Source: a virus
Direction: 5' to 3' (one strand)
Virus record (IMG/VR): IMGVR_UViG_3300022602_000155
Span: 1 to 47,948 of that record
Length of the DNA: 47,948 nucleotides
Position numbers and translations under genes: made by a program. Below are positions 29,777 to 38,874 of this stretch, piece after piece. The notes beneath the pieces were generated by a model. That model saw only the letters and a list, made by a program, of their open reading frames with translations. It had not been told where the DNA came from and ran no database searches. The first letter of the stretch is position 1; every line of letters begins with the position of its first letter.

Positions 29777-32122
29777 TTATAATTTGCAGGCTTCGCAATC
29801 ATCATCTGCGTATATAGTTATCGGTGTTCCGTTAACTGGTGGCAGAGAATGATTTGTACCATTAACATGATTTGTAGCGGTGACATTAGCCTTTGCCCCA
29901 ACCTTGTTAATTAGACTATAGTATACAGTCTTTAGTCCCCATTTGTAAGCCAACATTAAGTTTTTGGCAATCAAAGTTCCCGGAACTTTACCGCCTTCAA
30001 AATGTGCAGGATTATAGAATGTATTGGTACTTAGACTTTGATCAACATAGGCCGCTAGCACTGCCGATGTTTTTAGATACGCATCGCAGTCCTTTTGATC
30101 CCACATTAATTGATACCTGTTTTTTAGACGTTTGTACTCTGGCACGACCTGTACAAACGATCCAGCTTTCGATTCCTTCACAGAAATCAATTCCATCGGC
30201 ATTTCAATTCCGTTAGTGGAGTTTAACACAACTGAGCTGGATTCGACCGGTGCCACAGCCATTAGTGTAGCATTACGAATACCGTACTGCTTCATACGTT
30301 CACGGAGTGGTTCCCAATCCATGCTAGGTGTAAAGTCAGTTAATTCATCTACACCTTTACTTCTGCGTTCCCAAGGAAATACTCCCTTACCATAATAAGT
30401 GTATTCACTACGTGTGCATGGGCCCTTCTCTTGGGCAAGCTCTACACTCATTTCAGTTAGGAAATATGCTTGGTGTTCCATCCAACGCTTAACTTCAGCA
30501 AGGGATTCTTTTTCACCATACTTAAGACTACGTTTAGCATGCCAGTAGGCCAAGTTGGTAATACCAACACCTAATGGTTCAAATTCCTTATTGGCCAATT
30601 CACTTTGGATACTTAAGAAATCTTGATAGCTTAACAAGTTGCTTAGGCTACGTACCAATACACGACAGGCTTTACGCATTTGTTGTGGATTAGTAAATGC
30701 ACCCCAATTTATACTGCCAAGGGTACATAGAGCAATACGTCCATTAGGATCTTCAATTCTTTGGAAAGGTCGAGTGGGCAATAAAATTTCTTGGCAAAGA
30801 TTTGATTGATATATAGGATCAACTGTTGTATCGAACGGACCTTGGTTGATAACGTTGTCGATGTTGACAAGGTAAATGCGGCCTGTGTCTGTACGCTCTT
30901 TAAGAATACCGTTCTTAAAGATTGATTCTGCAGATACGACTTTCTTTTTAATTGTCGGATGCTTTTCATAATTTAGGTATAGCGTTTCAAATTCTGTACT
31001 ATCTCGATAATATGCTTGATATAGGTCAGGAACTTCTGCAGGGTCAAACAATGTAATGCTTTGATTATTCTTATAACGATTCCAGAACATCTTGTTGACT
31101 ACGACAGAGTAATCCATTTGACGTACACGAACTTCTTCAGTGCCTTGATTGTTTTTTAATACAATAAGGTCTTCAAACTGGTAATGCCAAACGGGAAAAG
31201 TAACTGTACAACTAGCGTTGCGTATGCCGCCTTGCGAGCATGATCGTAAATCAGCAAACCATTTCTTCAAGAATGGTATCATACCCGTATGCTTGATTTC
31301 TCCGTTACGAATTGGGGCGCCTAATGGTCGAATTCTGCCAATTTCGAGGCCGATTCCGGCTCGTTTTGAGGCATATTTGGCCATCATTTCCCCCGCCGCG
31401 AAGATACTATCAAGAGTATCATCACTACTAATAAGCACACAGCTAGAAAACTGCTTAGTTGTAGTTCCCAAGCCAGCCAGAACAGGAGTAGCCAAAGTAA
31501 AATGGCCATCACTTGCACACTCATAATATTCCTTTACATACTTTAATCTTTTATCTTTAGGTTCATTATGAAATGCTGTTGCGGCCGCAATAGCGTAACG
31601 TACTTGTGGAGTTTCGTAGATTCGACCAGTAGCACGATTTTGTACAAGATACTTTTCTGCTAACTGTGCAATAGCCGCGTATGTATATTCTTCATCCTTA
31701 GCATGATCAATGAACAAGTCAATAATGTTCCACTCGTCTTCTGTGTACCACTCTAATAGTTCTGGAGTGTACATACCGGCTTCAACATTCTTTTTAACAA
31801 TGTCATAGATCTTAGGAGGATCGTATGTTCCATACACTTCCTTACGAAGCATAGAAACTTTTTGACGTCCTGCCACATATTGATAATTTACATTATTGAT
31901 TTCAGGATTTTCTGTTTCATCAATTAAGTCAACCATAGCCTTGAGCAAGAGCTCGTCTATAGTCTCTGTTGTCATTCCGTCATGGAGTTCTATTTGTGCT
32001 TTGATTTCGATCATCGAAGGACTGACTCCATCTATCCCTCTACAACCGTATGCTACTTGTCTCTGTATTTTGCTGATATCTAATGGGACTCGTTGCCCGC
32101 TACGTTTAACGACTGTAATCAT
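29777..32122 (-). CDS. nrdA: Ribonucleotide reductase class Ia, alpha subunit
   Basis: A 781-residue protein. The N-terminal ATP-cone (ITVVKRSGQRVPLDISKIQR) is for allosteric control. The catalytic barrel contains SSCVLISSDDTLDSI, SNLCQEILLP and PVESSSVVLNSTNGIEMP, and the C-terminus ends DDCEACKL with the redox CxxC for re-reduction. Length and order match E. coli-type NrdA (about 760). It converts NDPs to dNDPs. No intron or intein interrupts it. Confidence 0.97.
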   Translation of the reverse strand: MITVVKRSGQRVPLDISKIQRQVAYGCRGIDGVSPSMIEIKAQIELHDGMTTETIDELLLKAMVDLIDETENPEINNVNYQYVAGRQKVSMLRKEVYGTYDPPKIYDIVKKNVEAGMYTPELLEWYTEDEWNIIDLFIDHAKDEEYTYAAIAQLAEKYLVQNRATGRIYETPQVRYAIAAATAFHNEPKDKRLKYVKEYYECASDGHFTLATPVLAGLGTTTKQFSSCVLISSDDTLDSIFAAGEMMAKYASKRAGIGLEIGRIRPLGAPIRNGEIKHTGMIPFLKKWFADLRSCSQGGIRNASCTVTFPVWHYQFEDLIVLKNNQGTEEVRVRQMDYSVVVNKMFWNRYKNNQSITLFDPAEVPDLYQAYYRDSTEFETLYLNYEKHPTIKKKVVSAESIFKNGILKERTDTGRIYLVNIDNVINQGPFDTTVDPIYQSNLCQEILLPTRPFQRIEDPNGRIALCTLGSINWGAFTNPQQMRKACRVLVRSLSNLLSYQDFLSIQSELANKEFEPLGVGITNLAYWHAKRSLKYGEKESLAEVKRWMEHQAYFLTEMSVELAQEKGPCTRSEYTYYGKGVFPWERRSKGVDELTDFTPSMDWEPLRERMKQYGIRNATLMAVAPVESSSVVLNSTNGIEMPMELISVKESKAGSFVQVVPEYKRLKNRYQLMWDQKDCDAYLKTSAVLAAYVDQSLSTNTFYNPAHFEGGKVPGTLIAKNLMLAYKWGLKTVYYSLINKVGAKANVTATNHVNGTNHSLPPVNGTPITIYADDDCEACKL

Positions 32123-32156
32123 TTTTGACCTTATTATTTTTCTTCTAGGATGATAT

Positions 32157-32591
32157 TTACCTAGGGATTGGAACTTCGATTAGATTTTCATACCTAAATG
32201 ACTCAGGTAATTCGCTTATCGAAACAGCTCCCTCCTCCTTGTAATTAAGTACTAACGCATTGTCTATAAACACCAAGTTAAAAAGCTGATTCTTCTGTGT
32301 GTCTACTACTGTTTTTATCTCAATTTTCGAGTTAGTAAACTTAGTTGTTAATTTCAAAGTCCAAGCCATCATTAATGCTTTGGTAAAATCGTCATACTTA
32401 TTGTGTATAATGATTTCCCAAGGAGTAGGCCAACTACGTTGATGGTAGGGGTCTACATGCGTATTGAAAGGAATGAACGGAGAAGGAGCCCAAAACTTAG
32501 CAACCTCAGTTAGTAGGTCTGAAGATACTTCTAAGTCTTTACGAAACTGGCTCCAAGATGACAATCTGTCATCCGGAGATTGATTAAACAT
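32157..32591 (-). CDS. Phage protein of unknown function
   Basis: A 144-residue protein (MFNQSPDDRLSSWSQFRKDL...). The Trp- and Pro-rich middle (KFWAPSPFIPFNTHVDPYHQ) is followed by a beta-rich C-terminal half. It is spaced three bases from the fibre gene upstream, so it is probably a late gene. No family motif is recognised. Confidence 0.6.
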   Translation of the reverse strand: MFNQSPDDRLSSWSQFRKDLEVSSDLLTEVAKFWAPSPFIPFNTHVDPYHQRSWPTPWEIIIHNKYDDFTKALMMAWTLKLTTKFTNSKIEIKTVVDTQKNQLFNLVFIDNALVLNYKEEGAVSISELPESFRYENLIEVPIPR

Positions 32592-32594
32592 TAA

Positions 32595-34199
32595 TTACCA
32601 AATAGTTGAAAGAGTTGCGATACAAGTTCCAGTTGTTGTTGGATTATTATATTGTATTAGTAAACTATTATACACACCAGGATTTCCTGTGTCAACTAGC
32701 TTGGCGGAGAAAGTTAAATCACTTCCATTAACACCAACATAGTTAAACTCGTCATTGACTGTTGTACCTAATGCACTTCCCATAACAGTTAATGTTCCTC
32801 TACGTGTAGCGTTCAATCTTTCAATTACATAATTTACCGATATGTTTGTACCTGTTGTCCAAGGAACAACAAACATAGTTTGTGTGTTTGCAGAAATTGG
32901 TGTGTTGATTGTCTTAGCATATTTCAAATCAAGTTTTGAATCGCCAGCAACTAACGGCATTTGTTTTACTGTCAAACCAACTAACGGATTCTGATTGTAT
33001 TCGAAACGTTCAAACACGTCATCAACTGAACTATTACCTAATGAATTAAATGTGATAACAGGAGCGGTTGCTGTAGCAGTAGTAACACTTGAGCCACCGC
33101 CACTGTAACCAACGTTTAATTTAAATGTGTTGTTCATTGATTGAATAACAGTATATGTTGATGTGTTAGCACCTGCGTAGATAGCACCTTGAGAAATATT
33201 ATCAAATGTGTTATCGACAATGTTAACAAAGCGTGGCCCATATTGCTTAGGACTTACGCCTGTAATAGCATTGGCAAAGGTAATACCTTGATACAACATA
33301 TTAAATTTGTTGTCTTCGATATCGATGTTTGTTGAATCGTAATTACCAGTAATAGGATATGATAGGTTTTCAAATACAGAATTTGAAATCTTAAGATTTG
33401 TAGTTAATGGACCTTGAATGTCTATACCTGTATAGCTGATGAAATTACCAGTTGTATTACCAATGAACTTGCAGTTATCAATACCGCCATCAATCACGCT
33501 GTCTAAAATAACCAGCGGTGCTGTTTGTGATGCTAGTGTAGTAGATGTGTATTGGAAAGTGATTCCAGATATACGAACATTGGCAGGAGGATTGTTTGTA
33601 AATCCAGATCCCATGTTAGGACTAATTGTAGGGAAGCCATTTGAATATTCGCCCCCTGCTGTTTGGAAAATAGTTGAATAAGTTCCTGTGCCCATTGACA
33701 CAATGATAGTTTTATCAACACCATCGCCTATAATAGTAGCACCAGCTGGTACATAGACTGTGCTAGTAACATAATAAGTACCAGCAGGAATTCTTAAAGG
33801 ATAATTGTTTGCACCCGATTGTAGATACAATTGGTTCAATGCTGTTTGTAAACTAACTGTAGCGGTAGTACCTGCGTTTGCGCCAAAATCATAGCTGGTT
33901 ACAAAATCATTTAACTTGTCATTAACTGTACGTTGAATTGATTCGTTGATAGTTGTTTGATGGCCGTTGTAAGTATAAGGTGTAGATGTTGTTTGACTTA
34001 GTAAGTCAAAGAATCTACCATATGTAATAATTTCAGTATTGCCAACTGCTGGTGCACCTTCACTTACTGCACCATTACCAATGAATAATTGTTGTTGATC
34101 AATTGCCCAACCAATTTCGCCGCTGGCGAGTTGAGGCATCGCATCCTGGCCTATTTGACCTCTGCGAACTTGAATTCTTGAAATTTGAATTACGGCCAT
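32595..34199 (-). CDS. Tail fibre / tailspike-like beta-helix protein
   Basis: A 534-residue protein. The N-terminal module (ISRIQVRRGQIGQD, LASGEIGWAIDQQQLFIGNG) is the attachment-type domain seen in many T4-like fibre proteins. The body has a pectate-lyase-like start (NQLYLQSGANNYPLRIPAGT) and repeated right-handed beta-helix rungs (NISGI, NCKFIGNT, NSVFENLS, DNKFNMLY, DNTFDNIS). It probably recognises or degrades host surface glycan. A GATAAATA box is 22 bases upstream. Confidence 0.75.
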   Translation of the reverse strand: MAVIQISRIQVRRGQIGQDAMPQLASGEIGWAIDQQQLFIGNGAVSEGAPAVGNTEIITYGRFFDLLSQTTSTPYTYNGHQTTINESIQRTVNDKLNDFVTSYDFGANAGTTATVSLQTALNQLYLQSGANNYPLRIPAGTYYVTSTVYVPAGATIIGDGVDKTIIVSMGTGTYSTIFQTAGGEYSNGFPTISPNMGSGFTNNPPANVRISGITFQYTSTTLASQTAPLVILDSVIDGGIDNCKFIGNTTGNFISYTGIDIQGPLTTNLKISNSVFENLSYPITGNYDSTNIDIEDNKFNMLYQGITFANAITGVSPKQYGPRFVNIVDNTFDNISQGAIYAGANTSTYTVIQSMNNTFKLNVGYSGGGSSVTTATATAPVITFNSLGNSSVDDVFERFEYNQNPLVGLTVKQMPLVAGDSKLDLKYAKTINTPISANTQTMFVVPWTTGTNISVNYVIERLNATRRGTLTVMGSALGTTVNDEFNYVGVNGSDLTFSAKLVDTGNPGVYNSLLIQYNNPTTTGTCIATLSTIW

Positions 34200-34220
34200 A
34201 GAAATATCCCTGTTATGGGA

Positions 34221-34228
34221 TATTTATC
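34221..34228 (-). promoter_or_regulatory. Late box GATAAATA before the beta-helix fibre gene
   Basis: The minus strand reads GATAAATA immediately after the TAA stop of the nuclease gene and 22 bases before the ATG at 34199. The short leader includes CAGGGAT. Confidence 0.45.
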
Positions 34229-34954
34229 TTACTGCGTGAGTAGTTGCTTGTACCCTTGTAGCCCTGTAGTCCAGTATTCTTCTACTTTGTTTAGCCACTG
34301 TGCTTCCCAGTATGAATATTCGTCTGGCAAAAGGTCAAATTGTTGATATTGTAGGTCTCTACTACACATAAACACAACACCTCTGCGTATATTGGTTCCA
34401 TATACTTCATTATGTGCCATAATGTACGCAGTTAATTGAATCATATAGTCATCAACCCATTCTTTCTTTTTGGGTTTATTTGTTTGCTTGTAATCCATTA
34501 CAGCAGGTTCATTGTCGTACACACCCACTAGGTCAGTTGTGCCGGAGAATAAGCCCGGATAGTATAGACTTTGTTCCATTGCCCATACTTCGTTTACTTT
34601 GCTTAATCCGTTTTCAATGATAACGTCTGCCATCTTGTTTGCTTGTACATGAACAAGATTGTTTCCTGGCATTCGTTCTAGTCCGGCTATAAAACGTTCT
34701 AGGTTGCCGTGCATTGCTGTACCTATGCCTGCGGCTTCTGTTGTTATACGCTGTGCATTTTCAGCACCTACACGTTTCTTCCACTCATTAAGATGTGTCA
34801 TATCCTTTGTAGCACTTAGGATAGTTGTAACACTAGGAAGCATTTCTCCGTCTGGAGTTTGGTAAACACGTTTACGTGTAATTGGATCGTTTACTTGTTT
34901 ACAGTTTTTGTATTGGAATCTCTCCACAAAAGGAGGCGGTGTTATGATGGTCAT
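34229..34954 (-). CDS. PD-(D/E)XK-family exonuclease (Cas4/RecB-like)
   Basis: A 241-residue protein. Nuclease motifs are GIGTAMHGNLE (motif I His), FSGTTDLVGVYDNEPAVMDYKQ (motifs II/III, D...D-Y-K) and YMIQLTAYIMAH (motif IV). These match PD-(D/E)XK exonucleases common in T4-like cyanophages. No iron-sulfur cysteines are evident. It probably processes DNA ends in replication or host DNA breakdown. Confidence 0.82.
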   Translation of the reverse strand: MTIITPPPFVERFQYKNCKQVNDPITRKRVYQTPDGEMLPSVTTILSATKDMTHLNEWKKRVGAENAQRITTEAAGIGTAMHGNLERFIAGLERMPGNNLVHVQANKMADVIIENGLSKVNEVWAMEQSLYYPGLFSGTTDLVGVYDNEPAVMDYKQTNKPKKKEWVDDYMIQLTAYIMAHNEVYGTNIRRGVVFMCSRDLQYQQFDLLPDEYSYWEAQWLNKVEEYWTTGLQGYKQLLTQ

Positions 34955-34978
34955 AACACTAATTATACGCGGAGGAAA

Positions 34979-35341
34979 TTAAGAAGTCAAATCTTGAACA
35001 GCATTATGTGCCATTTGATCTACGCTTTTGCCTGCGTCAGAATCTGCACCTGTTACTGGGGCCGCTTCTGCTGGTTTGGCCGCTTTGGTTGCTAAGGTAA
35101 TACCACTTTCATTATAGTCAGCAATTAATCCGCCATCCGGTTGGAAGGCAGGATCACTCTGTGCTATTTTATCAAATTGGGCAAAGTTAATTTCACCATA
35201 GCCCATATTACTCAATAGATTAGAAATACTCTTGTAAGATAAAACAACCGGGGAGTCGGTATCATCGTTTCTCCCCAGGATGTTTCTCAATACTGTTGTA
35301 AGGTCTACTGAGAAATTATTTGATACTTCAAACAATCTCAT
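34979..35341 (-). CDS. Phage protein of unknown function
   Basis: A 120-residue protein (MRLFEVSNNFSVDLTTVLRN...). The helical N-terminal half has a small repeat-like helix pair, and the Ala/Pro-rich C-terminal half is probably disordered. It belongs to a run of genes here whose products begin M-(K/R)-x-x-E/L-like (MRLFE, MKIHQ, MRARE, MKITE). It overlaps the next gene by four bases. Confidence 0.6.
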   Translation of the reverse strand: MRLFEVSNNFSVDLTTVLRNILGRNDDTDSPVVLSYKSISNLLSNMGYGEINFAQFDKIAQSDPAFQPDGGLIADYNESGITLATKAAKPAEAAPVTGADSDAGKSVDQMAHNAVQDLTS

Positions 35342-36753
35342 TTAGAAAGACTTCTCATCAACATGTGACCTTCGCTTAACTTGCTAGCAAAGATTTGACG
35401 ACTTTCACGGCGCATACGACCTGCTGTTTCTGCACCACCTGCGGCCGCATCTGCCGCACCAAATTCGTCTGCATTCATTCCATCATCTGACGGAAGTTCT
35501 TCTGCACCTACATCACCGAACTCGTCCATACCTGGCTCAGCACCCATTGGCTCCAAAGCACTTTCTTCGCCTGCCAATACTGCAACTGCATGGCTGATTG
35601 TTTCACGGGCCATTGTCAAAGAACCTAATGCTTCTTCTAGAGCAGGAGCAACTGTTTGTTTAAATTGTTCACTAGCGGCTTGACCAAAGTTAGCACGAAT
35701 GTTATCTGCCAATTCAATCATAGACTTAGTTTGATATTGACCAACACGAGTCATCCATGATGTAAAGTCATTAACCATATCACCACCTGCGGTAACTGCT
35801 TTTGCTTTACCTTCTTCATCTTCTGCTAGGTAACGATTAAGAGCTTCAACGACTAGACGAACATTTTTTCTATGTAAGGACTCTTTAACTTTCTTTTGTT
35901 TTGGAGCTTCGTCTTCGCTACCGCCTGCCAATTGATCAGTCTTACGTGTGTAACGTGTAGCTGGATTCTTCTTACCGGATTTGTCAGTCCAAGAAGTTTC
36001 TTTCTTGTCAAACTTACCAGTATTTTCTTTAACTTTCTTTTCTTCCTTTTCTGCGGCCTTACCACTGTACTGATTGCCTGCTGTGTGTTTAACACCAGTA
36101 GCTGTCTTAGTGATTGTACCACCTGTTGAAGACTTCTTAGTAGAACCTACTTTCATTTCTTCCTTGAAAGGCTTACCAGCTTTAGCCGCGGCCTTAGCAC
36201 GTGAACCCCATACTTCGTCTTTTGGTGATTCAATCTTGCCGTCACCGTCATAATCTTTTTTAGCCTTCTTGGCTTCCATTGTTGTTTTATTCATTGTAGT
36301 TTCCTCTGTACTTTCTTTGGTTTTCTTATGTTTCATTGCATTGCTTAATTGCTTAGTACCGGTGTCGGCTTTATTAAATTCTTTTGCAACGCTTTGTTTA
36401 ATTCCAACTTTCTTAGCAAACTTAGGATCATGTGCGGCCGCGGCCATTGTACGTGCTTGTTTTTGACTTACACTCTTTTCAGATAGCAACTTGCTTTCTC
36501 CCAACATTTCCTTAATCTTTTGATTTAGTACTCCAACTACATACTTGTCTTTTTGATAGTTTTCATTAGCAAGTAGGTCATTAAAGTTAGCACCACTCTC
36601 TGTTGCGTGAATCTTTGTACGTAACAGGTTACGGTAGTTTTCTAGTTCTTCACGAGTATACTTGTCGAAATTGATGCGAACACCAAATTTTTTGTACATG
36701 CTTTCGTTTAGAGCGTGAGCACTAGGAGCGGAAGTTAGATCATTAGTTATCAT
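35338..36753 (-). CDS. Large charged assembly- or scaffold-like phage protein
   Basis: A 471-residue protein. The N-terminal helical part (MYKKFGVRINFDKYTREELE) is followed by a long low-complexity Lys/Thr/Ser-rich centre (about 120-290). A C-terminal helical domain (NDFTSWMTRVGQYQTKSMIE) ends in an acidic Gly/Ala region, and the last segment is basic (RRESRQIFASKLSEGHMLMR). The architecture suggests a scaffold or packaged internal protein, but no family is confirmed. A late box is 27 bases upstream. Confidence 0.5.
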   Translation of the reverse strand: MITNDLTSAPSAHALNESMYKKFGVRINFDKYTREELENYRNLLRTKIHATESGANFNDLLANENYQKDKYVVGVLNQKIKEMLGESKLLSEKSVSQKQARTMAAAAHDPKFAKKVGIKQSVAKEFNKADTGTKQLSNAMKHKKTKESTEETTMNKTTMEAKKAKKDYDGDGKIESPKDEVWGSRAKAAAKAGKPFKEEMKVGSTKKSSTGGTITKTATGVKHTAGNQYSGKAAEKEEKKVKENTGKFDKKETSWTDKSGKKNPATRYTRKTDQLAGGSEDEAPKQKKVKESLHRKNVRLVVEALNRYLAEDEEGKAKAVTAGGDMVNDFTSWMTRVGQYQTKSMIELADNIRANFGQAASEQFKQTVAPALEEALGSLTMARETISHAVAVLAGEESALEPMGAEPGMDEFGDVGAEELPSDDGMNADEFGAADAAAGGAETAGRMRRESRQIFASKLSEGHMLMRSLSK

Positions 36754-36779
36754 AAGGGTTTCCCAAAATATGTTATTTT

Positions 36780-36787
36780 TATTTATC
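36780..36787 (-). promoter_or_regulatory. Late box GATAAATA containing a stop codon
   Basis: The minus strand reads GATAAATA, with the TAA stop (36783-36785) of the preceding gene inside. It is 27 bases upstream of the ATG at 36753, a good late-promoter position. Confidence 0.6.
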
Positions 36788-37250
36788 TTAGCCTACAGAG
36801 TTTGTCAAATTGTGACTGTATCTGTTTCTTGTATTCTTTCTTTAAAGATTCAGCCATTTTACAACGTGTTTCGTAAAATATCGATAAATCTAAATCTTTG
36901 GATTTGTTACGTTCTGCCGCGTTCTTAAACACTTGATAATCAAACTCTTTGTAACCGTAGTTTGTATCTAATTCAATTAATTTACTATCTAAAAACTTAC
37001 CCAATGCTAGGTTGTTTGCTATAAGTGCGGCTGTTTGTGGGAGGTTGATCTGTTGTACTATTATTTCGTTATTACTATTCACTATAGAATAGAAACCTGT
37101 ATAGTCTTTCTTTACAGTATATCTTTCAAAAATATAACTGTTGTTAGGACCTCGTTGAGGTACAATATACCCTTTGTTTCTTAATTGTTGTCTAACAGAT
37201 TTTGCAACGTTCTCAATTTGAGTAAACAACTTTTCATTTAGTTTTGTCAT
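36783..37250 (-). CDS. Phage protein of unknown function
   Basis: A 155-residue, Lys/Asn-rich protein (MTKLNEKLFTQIENVAKSVR...). Helices flank a beta section (YIFERYTVKKDYTGFYSIVN); the C-terminal helix is basic (ESLKKEYKKQIQSQFDKL). It overlaps its upstream neighbour by 17 bases. No motif is recognised. Confidence 0.6.
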   Translation of the reverse strand: MTKLNEKLFTQIENVAKSVRQQLRNKGYIVPQRGPNNSYIFERYTVKKDYTGFYSIVNSNNEIIVQQINLPQTAALIANNLALGKFLDSKLIELDTNYGYKEFDYQVFKNAAERNKSKDLDLSIFYETRCKMAESLKKEYKKQIQSQFDKLCRLR

Positions 37251-37446
37251 GGGTCTTTCTAATTAAATGTTCGCTGTCTTTACTTACCTCGTAGATTCCT
37301 TTACGTACAAGGTTCTGAGCAATCACTGTTTCTCTATCATGCAATTCGTCCAAAGACACATTGTTATCATGCTTTTTAACAAAGGCATGCTCCTCATTGG
37401 TTAGAGGAATAATTGCGTCGAAGTCTAATAGTTGATGAATTTTCAT
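37234..37446 (-). CDS. Small phage protein of unknown function
   Basis: A 70-residue protein starting MKIHQLLDFDAIIPLTNEEH, all helical and charged. It overlaps both neighbours (17 bases and 4 bases), which indicates coupled translation. Reads as a DNA-binding-sized helical domain; function unknown. Confidence 0.6.
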   Translation of the reverse strand: MKIHQLLDFDAIIPLTNEEHAFVKKHDNNVSLDELHDRETVIAQNLVRKGIYEVSKDSEHLIRKTHDKTK

Positions 37447-38075
37447 TGTTGTGATATCGCTTTTGATAATTCTTTAGGATCTATAGTAATTTCTGGAACA
37501 CCTAATTCTTTCCCTAGTTTGCTCTTACTGATGTCAAACTTTTGTCCCTGTGGGCCTGATTGACCAACAGTTTTAATAGGGCCGCCGGCATCGGGGATGT
37601 TAAACTCTTCGCCTGGCTTGAGTTGTTGTTTTAGTTGTTGTGCTATTTGATTAGGATTCATCTTTGGTGGATTTTGATTTCCTAATGTAGCAGGTTGCTG
37701 ACCGGGAACTTGTTGTCCCGGAGCTTGTTGTTGTCCTGGAGGATTAACTCCCATCTGCTGTTGTTTTTGTTGTAGTGTTGCTGGAGGAACACCAGCTTGT
37801 CCATCTGGTACTTGTTGTGTACCCATCGTTTGTGTACCACCGGCTTTTGTTTGTGCAGAGCTAGCTTGTGTAGCTGGCATAGATCCTTGTGCAGGCTGTG
37901 CAAATGTTGGCTTCTGTGTAGCATTTACATTTTTCTGATCTGGTGTAGGATTGTTTGCAGGATCAGCTTGTTGCTGACCAGCTTGTGGTTTCACCTGTGC
38001 AGGATTAGCCTGTTTCATAATCAAACTGCTTAGACTACTTGGCGCGGCCTCACGAGTGAATTCTCTTGCTCTCAT
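37443..38075 (-). CDS. Gln/Pro/Gly-rich low-complexity protein
   Basis: A 210-residue protein. The N-terminus MRAREFTREAAPSSLSSLIM is followed by about 130 residues dominated by Gln, Pro, Gly and Ala (repeats such as PGQQ and QQAPGQQVPGQQP). A short ordered C-terminus has FNIPDAGGPIKTVGQ and LGVPEITIDPKELSKA. The centre is surely disordered. It may be a linker, capsid decoration or condensate-forming protein; unproven. Confidence 0.6.
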   Translation of the reverse strand: MRAREFTREAAPSSLSSLIMKQANPAQVKPQAGQQQADPANNPTPDQKNVNATQKPTFAQPAQGSMPATQASSAQTKAGGTQTMGTQQVPDGQAGVPPATLQQKQQQMGVNPPGQQQAPGQQVPGQQPATLGNQNPPKMNPNQIAQQLKQQLKPGEEFNIPDAGGPIKTVGQSGPQGQKFDISKSKLGKELGVPEITIDPKELSKAISQQ

Positions 38076-38076
38076 A

Positions 38077-38325
38077 TTATTTTATTAAATGTGGTAAGTT
38101 GGTAACGACTACGCCCAACAATGATAAGATGGCTACAATAATAGTACCTGCTGTACCAATTAAAATCTTAACCATGCTTAGGTGACTTTTCTCAACAGTA
38201 TCTTGAAGAGTAGTAATTTTACCTTCAACACTGGATAGTCTTATTTCTAAAGCATCATATCGTTGAGCACAAAGTTCAACGTGTGCTTCTAAGTTTTGTT
38301 TTTCAATATCTGTTGGGTTTGACAT
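38077..38325 (-). CDS. Coiled-coil protein with C-terminal membrane anchor
   Basis: An 82-residue protein. A charged coiled coil (about 8-50, LEAHVELCAQRYDALEIRLS then TTLQDTVEKSH) is followed by one membrane span (VKILIGTAGTIIVAILSLLG then VVVTNL). The layout resembles XhlA-like haemolysin/holin accessory proteins. It could be part of lysis, but no endolysin or holin lies beside it. Confidence 0.6.
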   Translation of the reverse strand: MSNPTDIEKQNLEAHVELCAQRYDALEIRLSSVEGKITTLQDTVEKSHLSMVKILIGTAGTIIVAILSLLGVVVTNLPHLIK

Positions 38326-38367
38326 CCCAGTTCTCCTGTTGTTTAATAACCTCTAACGGTGCCTTAA

Positions 38368-38790
38368 TTATGAGCCTGAGACGAGTTTAATAATAGTATT
38401 TTTAGTGGCGGAGTTGAAACAATCAAACACAGCCCTATCGATATTTATCGTTTCTGTTAGGTTTTTAATTATCGGAACCTCATGCATCACTTCAACAAGA
38501 AGGCCAACAGGATTATCATCGATAGCAAATGCTAGTTCTCTATCTGGATAAAAGTTCCAAGTCCACACTTTATGTTTGCCTTTGATTTCTGCACCAAACC
38601 CCATTCCTTTAACATCAACAATTTCACAGACAGGAGGATCAATGTATGTAAAGATACTTCGCATTTCCACACATTGACTAAGTGTTACCCAATTCTTGTG
38701 TTGATCATACTCCTGTTGAGTTCCCTGATTGGCTCGCTTAACATTTGTGTATGTTATATCTATTAGAGTTTTGACTTGAATGATTTCCAT
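38368..38790 (-). CDS. Phage protein of unknown function
   Basis: A 140-residue protein from the ATG at 38790 (MEIIQVKTLIDITYTNVKRA). The longer start at 38820 is rejected because the late box at 38808-38815 lies between the two. It contains QHKNWVTLSQCVEMRSIFTY and AEIKGKHKVWTWNFYPDREL, a mixed alpha/beta fold. Similar sequences are, from memory, present in other T4-like phages as 'hypothetical'. Confidence 0.65.
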   Translation of the reverse strand: MEIIQVKTLIDITYTNVKRANQGTQQEYDQHKNWVTLSQCVEMRSIFTYIDPPVCEIVDVKGMGFGAEIKGKHKVWTWNFYPDRELAFAIDDNPVGLLVEVMHEVPIIKNLTETINIDRAVFDCFNSATKNTIIKLVSGS

Positions 38791-38807
38791 AATATACCTA
38801 TATAATG

Positions 38808-38815
38808 TATTTATG
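38808..38815 (-). promoter_or_regulatory. Late box CATAAATA, decides the start at 38790
   Basis: The minus strand reads TTTTGACCATAAATACATTA, just after the terminator of the upstream gene. The ATG at 38790 is 18 bases further on. Confidence 0.6.
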
Positions 38816-38824
38816 GTCAAAAGA

Positions 38825-38848
38825 AAAGGGAGTTAAAAAACTCCCTTT
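38825..38848 (-). terminator. Intrinsic terminator after the 38875-39327 gene
   Basis: AAAGGGAGTT/AACTCCCTTT, 10 bp with a 4-base loop, followed on the minus strand by TCTTTTGAC. It lies 27 bases beyond the stop codon. Confidence 0.85.
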
Positions 38849-38874
38849 CATGTTGCTTACAGTCTAATTTAAAA

